A stretch of DNA of 64,000 nt from CALJDF01 sp038121105 (lineage in GTDB: Bacteria; Pseudomonadota; Alphaproteobacteria; SHVP01), in contig JAYONB010000008.1 in the NCBI GenBank assembly GCA_038121105.1, forward strand, positions 62,001 to 126,000, written 5' to 3'. The position numbers were made by a program, and so were the translations under genes. Positions 23,520 to 32,474 of the stretch are shown here, one piece after another; the first letter of the stretch is position 1, and every line of letters starts with the position of its first letter. The notes under the pieces are model-generated. The model was not told the origin of the DNA. It ran no database searches and worked only from the letters and a program-made list of their open reading frames with translations.

Positions 23520-25301
23520 TTACATCGGCCAGATCATTACCAACAACGGCACACTCACGATGACGACGAGCACCTTAAGCGGCAACCCCATCCGCCAATA
23601 ATCTCCGAAGCGATACCCGCCGGGCCCCATGATAAGCGCGTTGTTTTGGTGGCCGATCGGGGTCAGAAACGCGCTCGAGGCGCCGATCGCGACCGCCATC
23701 AGGAACGCGTCGGGATTGACCCCTAGGGTTTGGCCGAGGCTAAACGCGATGGGGCCGGCAACGAGGGCCGTAGCGGCATTGCTCATGATGTCGGTCATGA
23801 TCATGGTCACGATCATTAGGACTATCAGCGCCAGCACAGGCGATCCGCCGTCCGTGACCCCGAGGATGGCGGAGGCGACAAGCGCACCGGTTCCGGTCGT
23901 TTCGATTGCCAGGCCTACTGGTATCATCGCGCCCAACAACACGACGATCGCCCAGTCGACGGAATCGTACATTTCGCGTGCCGGGACGATGTTGGAGAGA
24001 ACGATCGCCAAAGCGCCGCCGGCTAGCGCAAGTTCAAAGGGTACGATCCCGATCGACGCCACGACGAGCGCGGCGGCAAAAATCGTGAAAGCGAGCACTC
24101 CGGCGCGTTTACTACCGCTCGTGACACGTTTCTCGCCGAGCGGTAAACACCCCAGCGCCGGCACCACTTGCGAAAGCCGCTCCGAATCGCCCTGAAACAA
24201 CAAGATATCGCCGATACGCAAGCGTTCGTTGCCGATCCGTTCACGCAAGCGCTCGCCCCTTCGCGAGATAGCCAGCAAGTTGATCCCGTATCGCCCGGTC
24301 AAGCGCAACGACAGCGGGGTTTGCCCGATCATTTTGGACCTTGGCGCGACCACGGCCTCGCTGAGCACATAGTCGGGCCCCCGCAGCATCGATTGGATGT
24401 CTTCGTCGGCCGTCGTCAGTTCCAACCCAAGAGTTCGCATGAAGTCCGCGATTTCCTGTGCGCCACCCTCCACGATCACCAAATCGCCAGGCTGCGCCAA
24501 CTGATGTCGCGCCGAGACGAAGATGCGAAGACCGCTGCGCAACAAACCGATGAACACCACGTCATGCTTGTCGCTGATGGTATCGATTTCGCCGATCGCT
24601 TTGCCGTACGCCGCCGAGGTTTCCTGGACCAACCCCTCTGCGACATAGTCATCGATCTTGAAGAGATTTCGCGTCGGCGCGTCCGCGAGGCGGCGGCGCG
24701 GGATCAGGCGCCATCCGATCAACGTAATGAACAACACGCCCGTCACTGCAACGGCGGCGCCCACGGGGGTGAAGTCGAACATGCCAAACGGCTCGCCCGT
24801 CGCGCTCCCCCGGAACCCAGCAATGATGATATTGGGTGGCGTCCCGATCAGCGTCACCAAACCGCCCAGGATGGAACCGAACGAAAGCGGCATCAGCACA
24901 ATAGCCGGCGACCGCCGGGCCCGCGTTGCCGACTGGATCGCCACCGGCAACAACAACGATAGCGCGCCGATGTTGTTCATGACTGTGGACAGCAATGCGC
25001 CCAGACCGGTCAGCGTGCCGACATGGGCGATCGGCCGCCGCGTCGCAGGTGCCAGACTTCGGGCGAGCGAATCAACAACGCCCGAGTTCGACAAACCTTT
25101 GCTCAGTACCAGGACGGCGATCACAGTAATCGTTGCGGGATGCCCGAAGCCGATAAAAGCCTCGCTCGCCGGCACGACCCCGGCGGCGACGGCCAAGATC
25201 AACGCACTGAGCGCAACGACGTCGTAGCGCAAACGGCCCCAGATGAACCCGGCCAACGCCAGCCCTAGAATGACAAGAACCGCGATTTGATCGTTTGACA
25301 C
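23520..25301 (-). CDS. SLC13-family anion transporter with two TrkA-C domains, copy 1
   Basis: The protein also has 593 residues, with the same layout as its downstream paralogue: a membrane half, two TrkA-C domains (DDYVAEGLVQETSAAYGKAI and SEAVVAPRSKMIGQTPLSLR), and a second membrane half ending GHQNNALIMGPGGYRFGDYW. It starts with GTG and lies 43 bases past the HyuB gene. Being between a hydantoinase pair and the second transporter, it could import the substrate or export a product, but transport direction and ligand are inference. The TrkA-C domains, which in relatives bind small ligands, suggest ligand regulation. Confidence 0.88.
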   Translation of the reverse strand: MSNDQIAVLVILGLALAGFIWGRLRYDVVALSALILAVAAGVVPASEAFIGFGHPATITVIAVLVLSKGLSNSGVVDSLARSLAPATRRPIAHVGTLTGLGALLSTVMNNIGALSLLLPVAIQSATRARRSPAIVLMPLSFGSILGGLVTLIGTPPNIIIAGFRGSATGEPFGMFDFTPVGAAVAVTGVLFITLIGWRLIPRRRLADAPTRNLFKIDDYVAEGLVQETSAAYGKAIGEIDTISDKHDVVFIGLLRSGLRIFVSARHQLAQPGDLVIVEGGAQEIADFMRTLGLELTTADEDIQSMLRGPDYVLSEAVVAPRSKMIGQTPLSLRLTGRYGINLLAISRRGERLRERIGNERLRIGDILLFQGDSERLSQVVPALGCLPLGEKRVTSGSKRAGVLAFTIFAAALVVASIGIVPFELALAGGALAIVLSNIVPAREMYDSVDWAIVVLLGAMIPVGLAIETTGTGALVASAILGVTDGGSPVLALIVLMIVTMIMTDIMSNAATALVAGPIAFSLGQTLGVNPDAFLMAVAIGASSAFLTPIGHQNNALIMGPGGYRFGDYWRMGLPLKVLVVIVSVPLLVMIWPM

Positions 25302-25343
25302 GGGAAGGGCCCGACGTGATCGGTCGCGGCGAAACGTTAGCCG

Positions 25344-27140
25344 CTATTGCGCCGTCATGCTCTGGCGAAGTTTTGTCGTTGCCGCGGTGTCGACCGTCGC
25401 GCCGTTGATGACGACGCCATAATCTGCCTTCGCCGCATCCGCGCCGATATAGCCGTCCAGAACATCGTCCAAAACGTCCTCGGGGTCGCGTTCCAACGGT
25501 TTGCCATAGCCGCCGCCACAAGGGCCATAGGCGATGAACTTGTCGCCGGCCTTGGCCGCGCGGTATGGCAGCTTCGACGGCAAGTCTTCGGTACTGCCAT
25601 CGTGGCGATCAAACCGTAAGGTCGCGGGATCGCCTTCCTGTCCGCCCTCAAAACCCCAGGGCTTGAACAGGTGGCCTTCGCCTTCGACCGAGTATCCCCC
25701 GTCACCGAGGAACGTGAATTCGCGGATAGCCCCGATGCCGCCGCGCCATTTGCCGGCGGGCACGGTGCCTTCGCGCATTTCGTATCGGTTCACTCGTAGC
25801 GGAAGGTGCGACTCGATGTCCTCGATCGGGTTGTTGCGGGTGTTGGCATAGAGCGTATCCACGGCGTCCATCCCGTCCATCCCGTAGCGCCCGCCATAGG
25901 CGCCTTCGAAGATCTCCATATGCACCCAATGCCGGCCCTGTTCGAGGCCGGAGAACGCGATGACCTTCAAGTTGCCGACGCCGGCACTTATTTGCTGGGG
26001 TACGGCGGGAGCCAACGCACGCATGATCGTGTCGGCAATCATGACGCCGGGTGAAAATCGAGCGATGACCGGAGCCGGGAAGTTCGGATTCGCCAGCGAA
26101 CCCTTGGGTGCGATGATCTTGATGGGGCGGGTCAAGCCGCTGTTCTGCGGGACATGACCGAGCGTCGCAGTGTCGACAAGGATCGAGCGGACCGTCAACC
26201 AGATCGCGACGTCGACCGTGCCCTCGAACGGCATGTTGATCGGGAGGTCGATCTGGTCAGCGGTGCCCGTTAGATCGACGGTCATGTCGCTACCGTCCAC
26301 CGTCAGCGTGACCACGATCGGCAGGTTCTTTTCCTTCGGGTTTTCGCTGTACTCGTAGCCGTCGATATGGCCGGTTGCGGTGTAGACGCCGTCTGGGATT
26401 TTGCCGATCGCGTCGCGCATCATTTTTTCCGAGGCATCCATCAACGCCTCGGAGGCGCCCATGACGGTTTCATAACCGTAACGTTCGATCAGCGCGATGA
26501 ACCTCTCCGCGCCGATTCGGGCGGCGGCGATTTGCGCTTCCATGTCGTCGACGACGAGGTGAGAGGCGCGAATATTGTCACGCAGCATGTGCCACACCAT
26601 GTCGTTCTTCTGACCTTGGTCGAACACCTTGATGGCTTTGAACTGCAAGCCCTCGGCATAGACATCCATTGCGTCGACGATGCCGCATGACCCTGGGCTC
26701 AACGATCCGATATCGAGATGGTGCGCCGTAGTTGCCGACCATCCGACCAGCTTTCCTTCGATGAAGACCGGAATGGCAAAGAGCACGTCCGGGCCGTGCG
26801 AAGACCCGCCATAGGGGTCGTTGTGCATGATCACATCGCCGGGTCGGACTTCTTCGCCCCGCGCCGCCAGCGACTTGTTGATTCCTTTGATGTAGCCGGG
26901 AATCGGGCCGGATTGCAGCGGCGTACTTTGTTTTGATTCGCAGAGTTGGCGGCATTCGACGTCGACAATCGCCGCGCCGAAATCTTCCGATTCGCGAATA
27001 ATCGACGAATAGGCCATCCGCATCAGCTTGTAGCCCATCTCGATGGCGATGCTTTCAAGAGCGCCTTGGATCACGCTTGCGGTGATCGGGTCGACGGCGC
27101 GGCGGTTGTCGCCTTTGCCGGGGACGCTGGACGAGGTCAT
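25344..27140 (-). CDS. hyuB: Hydantoinase B/oxoprolinase-family protein (HyuB)
   Basis: The protein has 598 residues, a normal length for HyuB. The opening DPITASVIQGALESIAIEMG, then SIIRESEDFGAAIVD and VIMHNDPYGGSSHGPDV are diagnostic. The family forms one half of ATP-dependent N-methylhydantoinase, 5-oxoprolinase or acetone/acetophenone carboxylase complexes. It overlaps hyuA by 4 bases (ATGA). With HyuA it should open a cyclic amide or lactam ring using ATP. Neighbouring carbamoylase-type amidases favour a hydantoin-like substrate, but 5-oxoproline is also possible. Confidence 0.9.
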   Translation of the reverse strand: MTSSSVPGKGDNRRAVDPITASVIQGALESIAIEMGYKLMRMAYSSIIRESEDFGAAIVDVECRQLCESKQSTPLQSGPIPGYIKGINKSLAARGEEVRPGDVIMHNDPYGGSSHGPDVLFAIPVFIEGKLVGWSATTAHHLDIGSLSPGSCGIVDAMDVYAEGLQFKAIKVFDQGQKNDMVWHMLRDNIRASHLVVDDMEAQIAAARIGAERFIALIERYGYETVMGASEALMDASEKMMRDAIGKIPDGVYTATGHIDGYEYSENPKEKNLPIVVTLTVDGSDMTVDLTGTADQIDLPINMPFEGTVDVAIWLTVRSILVDTATLGHVPQNSGLTRPIKIIAPKGSLANPNFPAPVIARFSPGVMIADTIMRALAPAVPQQISAGVGNLKVIAFSGLEQGRHWVHMEIFEGAYGGRYGMDGMDAVDTLYANTRNNPIEDIESHLPLRVNRYEMREGTVPAGKWRGGIGAIREFTFLGDGGYSVEGEGHLFKPWGFEGGQEGDPATLRFDRHDGSTEDLPSKLPYRAAKAGDKFIAYGPCGGGYGKPLERDPEDVLDDVLDGYIGADAAKADYGVVINGATVDTAATTKLRQSMTAQ

Positions 27141-29221
27141 TTCTTTCCTCCGACTTTGATGAACAAGTTGCCGCTACGGTCTGCGTTAAAGGTGCAGGTC
27201 GGCGGCACTACCGTGGTCGTGTCTTTTTGCAACACGATTGCCGGACCCGGAATATCTTGGTCCAGGGGCAGCTGATCCCGCCGATAGTACGGCGTTTCGA
27301 ACGTCTGTAGGTCTTCATCGACCCGGAACATCGAGGAGTCGCGGCGCACCAGGGCGGCCTCAAGCGTTCGCTCGGCGCTTTCGTCGACAACCGCAGCTTG
27401 GATTTTGGGCATCTGGCCGACGCCCGTGACACGGGCATTGACGAGTTCGACCGGTGTATCGGGGTAGTTTTGACCGTATTCGCCGAGATGCAACTCGTGA
27501 AAACGATCGAACACCTGTGCCATCAAGGCGTCGTCGACCTTGCCGTCGGGAAAGTCGATTCGAAGTTCATAGCCTTGTCCGGCGTAACGGAAATCGCCGG
27601 CGCGCTGGAAGCTCATTTCGTCTTCCGATAGTCCCTCGGCCTCGAACTGTTTCCGCAGGTTGTCCTGCATCGCATCGAAATCCTGATTGATCCGTGGCAG
27701 GTCGATGTCGCCTTCGACCTGGAACTCGGTCTTGATAGCGTCGTATTTGTGGTCGGTCGTAAGAAGTCCGACGGCCGAAGTGATACCCGGATAGGGCGGC
27801 ACGATGACTTCCGAGATGCCGAGTTCCGCGGCCACCTCGGCGCCATGAAGCGGGCCGGCGCCACCGAATGCAACCAACGCATACTCGCGCGGATCGATGC
27901 CCTTTTGCACGGTGCGGGACCGAATGGCGTTCGCCATGCTGGCATTGATAATGGTGAGAATGCCCTCCGCGCACTCGTGCGGTGTGAGGCCTATTTTCTC
28001 TGCAAATTCTGAGATGACGGACTCGGCAGCCGGACCGTCCAACGACATTTCGCCGCCCAGGAAGTTGTCTTTGCTCAGTCGGCCAAGCACGACGTTCGCG
28101 TCGGTCACCGTCGGCAGAGTGCCGCCCCGGCCATAGGCCGCCGGCCCCGGCTGCGAGCCGGCACTACGGGGTCCGACGCGGAAGGTGCCACCGGCGTCCT
28201 GCCAGGCAATGCTGCCGCCGCCGGCCCCGATGGTGTGGATGTCGATCATTGGCACCATCAACGGGAAGCCGGCAATCGAGGTGTCGCGCGCGGTGGCCTC
28301 GCCGAACCGGCCATCTGTCACGATGCCGATATCGGCGCTGGTACCGCCGACATCAAAGGTGATCAACCGCTTGCGCTCGGACAGCTCGCCGCACCAGGCG
28401 CCGCCAAGGACGCCGGCTGCCGGCCCCGACAGCAGCGTGAACACCGGTCGTTCGGCAACGAGCGAGGCGGTGGCCACGCCTCCGTTCGATCCCATGATGT
28501 GCAAGTCCGCCTTTAGGCCACTTGCCGAAATGCTCTCCTCGAGATTCTTGACGTAATTGCGCACCTTCGGGCCAACGAAGGCATTCATTGCGGCCGTCGT
28601 AAACCGCTCGAACTCGCGGAACTGCGGTGAAATATCGGACGATGTCGTGACGAAAGCTTCCGGGTATTCCTCTTGGATGATCGCCTTGGCGCGTTCTTCG
28701 TGGCTCGGGTCGATATACGAGAACAAGAAACACACCGCGATCGACTCGACCCCCTCCGCTTTGAGAGCCCGGGCGGCGGCGCGCACTTCTTCCTCGTCCA
28801 ACGCCTCCAAGACCTCGCCCTTGGGCGGGGCGATGCGCTCGGTCACCGTCTTGCGATGGCGGCGCTTAATGAGGGGGCGGTCCTGCCAGGGGATTTCCTG
28901 CATGATCGAGTAGTGCTCGGGCCGCTGGTGGCGCCCGATATGAATGATGTCGCGATACCCTTTTGTGGTAACCATGCCGGTGACCGAGCCGTCGTGCTCC
29001 AACACCGCATTGGTCGCGATCGTGGTGCCGTGCAATACGTGGTCGATCTCGCCGCGGTCGATCCCGTTGCGCTCACACAACTCGATCAAGCCGGTCATCA
29101 CGCCTTCAGAAGGGTCGTGTGGCGTGGTCGGCACCTTGTGAATGATCGTCTGGTTCGCCGACGTGTCGGTCAGCACAAGGTCGGTGAACGTGCCACCGAC
29201 ATCGACGCCAATAAGCTTCAT
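27137..29221 (-). CDS. hyuA: Hydantoinase A/oxoprolinase-family protein (HyuA)
   Basis: The protein has 694 residues from the ATG at 29221, chosen because GGGAGACG precedes it and the first residues MKLIGVDVGGTFTDLVLTD form the family's N-terminal ATPase (ASKHA-like) motif. Downstream come TIATNAVLEHDGSVTGMVTT, GGTSADIGIV and GAGGGSIAWQDAGG, all typical. It pairs with HyuB (ATGA overlap) in ATP-dependent ring opening. The frame is open upstream to 29368, but that extra stretch has no family features. It is divergent from the L-carbamoylase gene across 190 bases, which probably hold both promoters. Confidence 0.92.
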   Translation of the reverse strand: MKLIGVDVGGTFTDLVLTDTSANQTIIHKVPTTPHDPSEGVMTGLIELCERNGIDRGEIDHVLHGTTIATNAVLEHDGSVTGMVTTKGYRDIIHIGRHQRPEHYSIMQEIPWQDRPLIKRRHRKTVTERIAPPKGEVLEALDEEEVRAAARALKAEGVESIAVCFLFSYIDPSHEERAKAIIQEEYPEAFVTTSSDISPQFREFERFTTAAMNAFVGPKVRNYVKNLEESISASGLKADLHIMGSNGGVATASLVAERPVFTLLSGPAAGVLGGAWCGELSERKRLITFDVGGTSADIGIVTDGRFGEATARDTSIAGFPLMVPMIDIHTIGAGGGSIAWQDAGGTFRVGPRSAGSQPGPAAYGRGGTLPTVTDANVVLGRLSKDNFLGGEMSLDGPAAESVISEFAEKIGLTPHECAEGILTIINASMANAIRSRTVQKGIDPREYALVAFGGAGPLHGAEVAAELGISEVIVPPYPGITSAVGLLTTDHKYDAIKTEFQVEGDIDLPRINQDFDAMQDNLRKQFEAEGLSEDEMSFQRAGDFRYAGQGYELRIDFPDGKVDDALMAQVFDRFHELHLGEYGQNYPDTPVELVNARVTGVGQMPKIQAAVVDESAERTLEAALVRRDSSMFRVDEDLQTFETPYYRRDQLPLDQDIPGPAIVLQKDTTTVVPPTCTFNADRSGNLFIKVGGKK

Positions 29222-29413
29222 GCAACTCGTCTCCCGTGCGGCCGCCTTCGGCGGCACATCGTTATTTCTAGTTGGGCTGCTGATCCGGCGCGCTTGGGGC
29301 AACCGCTGGACATCGCGCACTAGCGGGGAATAATAGGTGGAGGGAGGGCGACCCGTCCAGCAAACCAATGAAACCTTTTCGGCGCATCGCGCCGGCGACT
29401 AGGAGTGCGTCTT

Positions 29414-30652
29414 ATGACAATTGCGAAGGCCGTCAACGAACAAAGACTCTGGCAGCGCCACATGGATCTCGCCCAGATCGGGGCGACGGCCAAAGGCGGG
29501 GTCAATCGGGAAGCCTTTACGCCCGAGGAGGCGGAAGCCCGCAAGCTCCTGGCCAGCTGGTCTGAGGCCCGTGGGTTCACTTGTGCGGTCGACGAAATCG
29601 GCAACTTGTTCTTTCGGCGGGCCGGCTCCGATGCGGATGCGGCGCCGGTCGTCACCGGCAGCCATATCGACAGTCAGCCTACCGGCGGCAAGTTCGATGG
29701 CGCCTATGGGGTTCTCGCCGGGCTAGAGGTGCTGGAGGCCGCCGAGGACAGCGGGATCACCACCAAGCGGCCGATCGAATTCGTGGCTTGGACCAACGAA
29801 GAAGGCGGACGTTTCCAACCCGCCACGATGGGCTCGGGCGTTTACACCGGCGCGATGGACCTTGAGGAAATGTTGTCGGTCAAAGATCGGTCGGGCGCCG
29901 TCGTACGCGACCTCCTGCCGGCCACGCTGGCCGCCACCCCGAACGCCGACAAGCGTCCTTTGGGTACGAAGTTCGCGGCCTATATCGAGGCGCACATCGA
30001 ACAGGGGCCGATCCTGGAGATGGAAGACCGCACGATCGGGGTCGTCACGGGTATCCAGGGCACCCGTTGGTTCGCTATTGAGGTCGAGGGGGCTGAGGCC
30101 CACGCGGGCACGACGCCCTTTTCCGCGCGCCGCGATGCCTTCCGCGCGGCACACGCGATGATCGCCGAAATGTATGAGCTCACGGTGGACGACAAGGACA
30201 TCCTGCGCTTCACGGTCGGCTGTTTCGAGGTATCGCCGGGTTCGCCCAACACGGTACCTGGCCATGTCTATTTCACCCTCGATATCCGTCACCCCGATGG
30301 CGCGTTCCTGACGGAGCTGGGCGACAAGGTCGAGGAGGTCTGCAAGCGCAATGCGGGCGGGCTTCCGTTTAAGGTGCGAGAGACCTACAACGTGCCGCCG
30401 ATTCAGTTCGATGCCGATGTCGTTGGGCGTATTCGCGATTGCACCAAGGCGTTGAACCTATCGCATCGCGACATGATTTCCGGGGCGCTACATGATGCCA
30501 AATACATGAACGATGTCTGCCCGGCTGGGATGATCTTCGTGCCTTGCGAAAAAGGCATCAGCCACAACGAAATCGAAGCCGCCAACCCCGCAGACCTAGC
30601 CGCCGGTGCCCGCGTATTGGCCGAAGCCATGATCGCGCTGGCGAACCAGTAA
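29414..30652 (+). CDS. M20-type Zn hydrolase, N-carbamoyl-L-amino-acid/allantoate amidohydrolase family
   Basis: The protein has 412 residues from the ATG at 29414 (AGGAG 8 bases upstream). The metal-binding pattern of the family is complete: GSHIDS, GKFDGAYG, TNEEGGRF, AHIEQGPILE and SHNE near the C-terminus. The dimerisation domain carries HAGTTPFSARRDA. Members cleave N-carbamoyl-L-amino acids, ureidopropionate or allantoate, releasing ammonia and CO2. Its position opposite hyuAB and directly upstream of a D-carbamoylase-like gene favours the carbamoyl amino-acid role. Its stop codon shares a base with the next start (TAATG). Confidence 0.88.
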   Translation: MTIAKAVNEQRLWQRHMDLAQIGATAKGGVNREAFTPEEAEARKLLASWSEARGFTCAVDEIGNLFFRRAGSDADAAPVVTGSHIDSQPTGGKFDGAYGVLAGLEVLEAAEDSGITTKRPIEFVAWTNEEGGRFQPATMGSGVYTGAMDLEEMLSVKDRSGAVVRDLLPATLAATPNADKRPLGTKFAAYIEAHIEQGPILEMEDRTIGVVTGIQGTRWFAIEVEGAEAHAGTTPFSARRDAFRAAHAMIAEMYELTVDDKDILRFTVGCFEVSPGSPNTVPGHVYFTLDIRHPDGAFLTELGDKVEEVCKRNAGGLPFKVRETYNVPPIQFDADVVGRIRDCTKALNLSHRDMISGALHDAKYMNDVCPAGMIFVPCEKGISHNEIEAANPADLAAGARVLAEAMIALANQ

Positions 30653-31593
30653 TGTCGCGTGCGCTGACCTTTGGAGCAGCTCAGCTCGGCCCGATCGCGC
30701 GCGCCGAGTCTCGCGAAGACGTGGTGGCGCGGCTCCTGGAAATGATGCGCGAGGGCCACAGCCGCGGCTGCGACGTCATCGTTTATCCCGAACTCGCGCT
30801 CACGACCTTTTTCCCGCGCTGGTTCTTCGAGGATCAGGACGAAATCGATTTCTTTTTCGAGCGCAGCTTCCCCAGTCCGGTCACGCAGCCGCTGTTCGAC
30901 GAGGCCAAACGCCTCGGTATGGGTTTCCACATCGGCTACGCCGAATTGGTCGAGCAGGATGGGCGTCTGCGTCGTTTCAACACGGCCGTCGTGGTCGACA
31001 AGGCCGGCGAGATCGCTCTCAAATATCGCAAGATCCACCTCCCCGGACATGCCGAGCACGAGCCCTATCGCGCGTTTCAACATCTAGAGAAACGCTATTT
31101 CGAGGTTGGCGATCTAGGGTTTCCGGTGGTTCGTTCGATGGACGGCAATCTGGGCATCTGCATCTGCAACGATCGTCGTTGGCCCGAAGCCTATCGTGTG
31201 ATGGGCCTTCAAGATGTCGAAGCCGTTTTCATCGGCTACAACACGCCAACCCATAATCCGCCGGCACCGCAGCACGACCATCTCACGTCCTTCCACAACC
31301 ACCTCAGCATGCAGTCGGGCGCTTACCAGAATGCGACCTGGGTGGTCGCCGCCGCAAAGGCCGGTCGCGAGGAGGGGGTCGACATGCTGGGACAAAGTGC
31401 GATCATCGCACCGTCGGGCGAAATCGTGGCGATGGCGTCGACGCTAGAGGACGAACTTATTGTGGCGAAATGCGATCTCGATCTTTGTCGCTCCTATAAA
31501 GAGACCTGGTTTGCGTTCGAAAAGCACCGGCGACCGGAGCATTATGGCCTCATCGTCGAACGTATCGGCACACAACCTCCCGGATCGAAATAA
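30652..31593 (+). CDS. Carbon-nitrogen hydrolase, N-carbamoyl-D-amino-acid amidohydrolase type
   Basis: The protein has 313 residues of the nitrilase superfamily with the Glu-Lys-Cys triad: Glu in VIVYPELALTTFFPRW, Lys in KYRKIHLPG and Cys in LGICICNDRRWPEAYRVMG. The NDRRWPE motif and length close to 304 are characteristic of D-carbamoylases (beta-ureidopropionase-like branch). It removes the carbamoyl group from N-carbamoyl-D-amino acids in the family. The start overlaps the previous stop by one base and its own stop overlaps the following gene by one, so all three plus-strand genes are tightly coupled. Confidence 0.88.
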   Translation: MSRALTFGAAQLGPIARAESREDVVARLLEMMREGHSRGCDVIVYPELALTTFFPRWFFEDQDEIDFFFERSFPSPVTQPLFDEAKRLGMGFHIGYAELVEQDGRLRRFNTAVVVDKAGEIALKYRKIHLPGHAEHEPYRAFQHLEKRYFEVGDLGFPVVRSMDGNLGICICNDRRWPEAYRVMGLQDVEAVFIGYNTPTHNPPAPQHDHLTSFHNHLSMQSGAYQNATWVVAAAKAGREEGVDMLGQSAIIAPSGEIVAMASTLEDELIVAKCDLDLCRSYKETWFAFEKHRRPEHYGLIVERIGTQPPGSK

Positions 31594-32411
31594 TGAAAAC
31601 GCGACGCCATTTCGTCGACACCGAGGCCGGCCAAGTCCACGTCCTCTCAACGGATCATGCCGATAGCGGCAACGTGCCGTTGGTGTTGGTTCCCCAGATG
31701 ACCGCGCTCGAGCAGGTCCGCCTGATGGCCGCGCTGGACGACCGCCCGATGATCGCACTCGATCCAATGGGGCTTGGCGATTCCGACCCAGCACCCTGGG
31801 CAAGCCCAACGATCGAAGATCATGCGGCCACCTTGCTTGCGGCGCTCTCGGCGCTGAATGTTGAACGCTTCGACCTTTATGGCAGCCATTTCGGCGCGCG
31901 GGCCGCCAGCGAAATGGCGATCCAGGCTAGTGATCGTGTCGGGCACCTGATCCTCGACGGGGCTGGCCATCTTGAGGAGCCGTTCCGCACCGAACTAATC
32001 GAAAACTACGCGCCACCGTTGCCCATCGATCAACACGGTAGCCAACTTCGCTGGAGCTGGCACTTCGTGCGCGACTCATTCCTGTTCTGGCCCCATTTCA
32101 GCCGCGACCCGGCGCATGCCCGCATGGTCGGCATCCCTTCCGCCGACGCACTGCATGACCGCACCGTCCAAGTGCTGAAGAACGCGCACTCGTTTGACAA
32201 GAATCTCCGAGCCGCTTTTTCCTATCCGACCCAAGACAAACTGCCGCAAATCGCATGCCCGACTTTGTTAAGCAAGCGAGACGCGCCTTGCGCTTCGCTC
32301 ATCCCAAATGCGCGGCAGTCCGAGCACGAATTCTATGACTTCGTGCTTAGCACGGACGAAGAGGTGGCGGCCTGGGCGCAGTCGATCCGCGAACTGCTCG
32401 ACAATTCGTGA
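31593..32411 (+). CDS. Alpha/beta-hydrolase-fold protein lacking the usual nucleophile serine
   Basis: The protein has 272 residues. The fold is visible from PLVLVPQMTALEQVRLMAAL, the strand-loop MIALDPMGLGDSD, and helix GARAASEMAIQ. At the nucleophile elbow the sequence is LYGSHFGAR, so His occupies the position normally held by Ser (GxSxG becomes G-S-H-F-G). Catalytic activity by the normal mechanism is therefore doubtful. It is the last of three translationally coupled genes after the L- and D-carbamoylase-like enzymes. Its role is unknown; a non-catalytic or differently acting partner of the pathway is possible. Confidence 0.75.
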   Translation: MKTRRHFVDTEAGQVHVLSTDHADSGNVPLVLVPQMTALEQVRLMAALDDRPMIALDPMGLGDSDPAPWASPTIEDHAATLLAALSALNVERFDLYGSHFGARAASEMAIQASDRVGHLILDGAGHLEEPFRTELIENYAPPLPIDQHGSQLRWSWHFVRDSFLFWPHFSRDPAHARMVGIPSADALHDRTVQVLKNAHSFDKNLRAAFSYPTQDKLPQIACPTLLSKRDAPCASLIPNARQSEHEFYDFVLSTDEEVAAWAQSIRELLDNS

Positions 32412-32474
32412 ACGCCGACGCGGTCGCGGTGTTGTAGGACTGTCGGGCTTATCCATCCTTAAGGTCCATCTCTC

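Noticed and set aside
21736..25301. Recent duplication of the SLC13 genes
   Set aside because: The two products have the same length and layout but differ widely in sequence, so the duplication is old.
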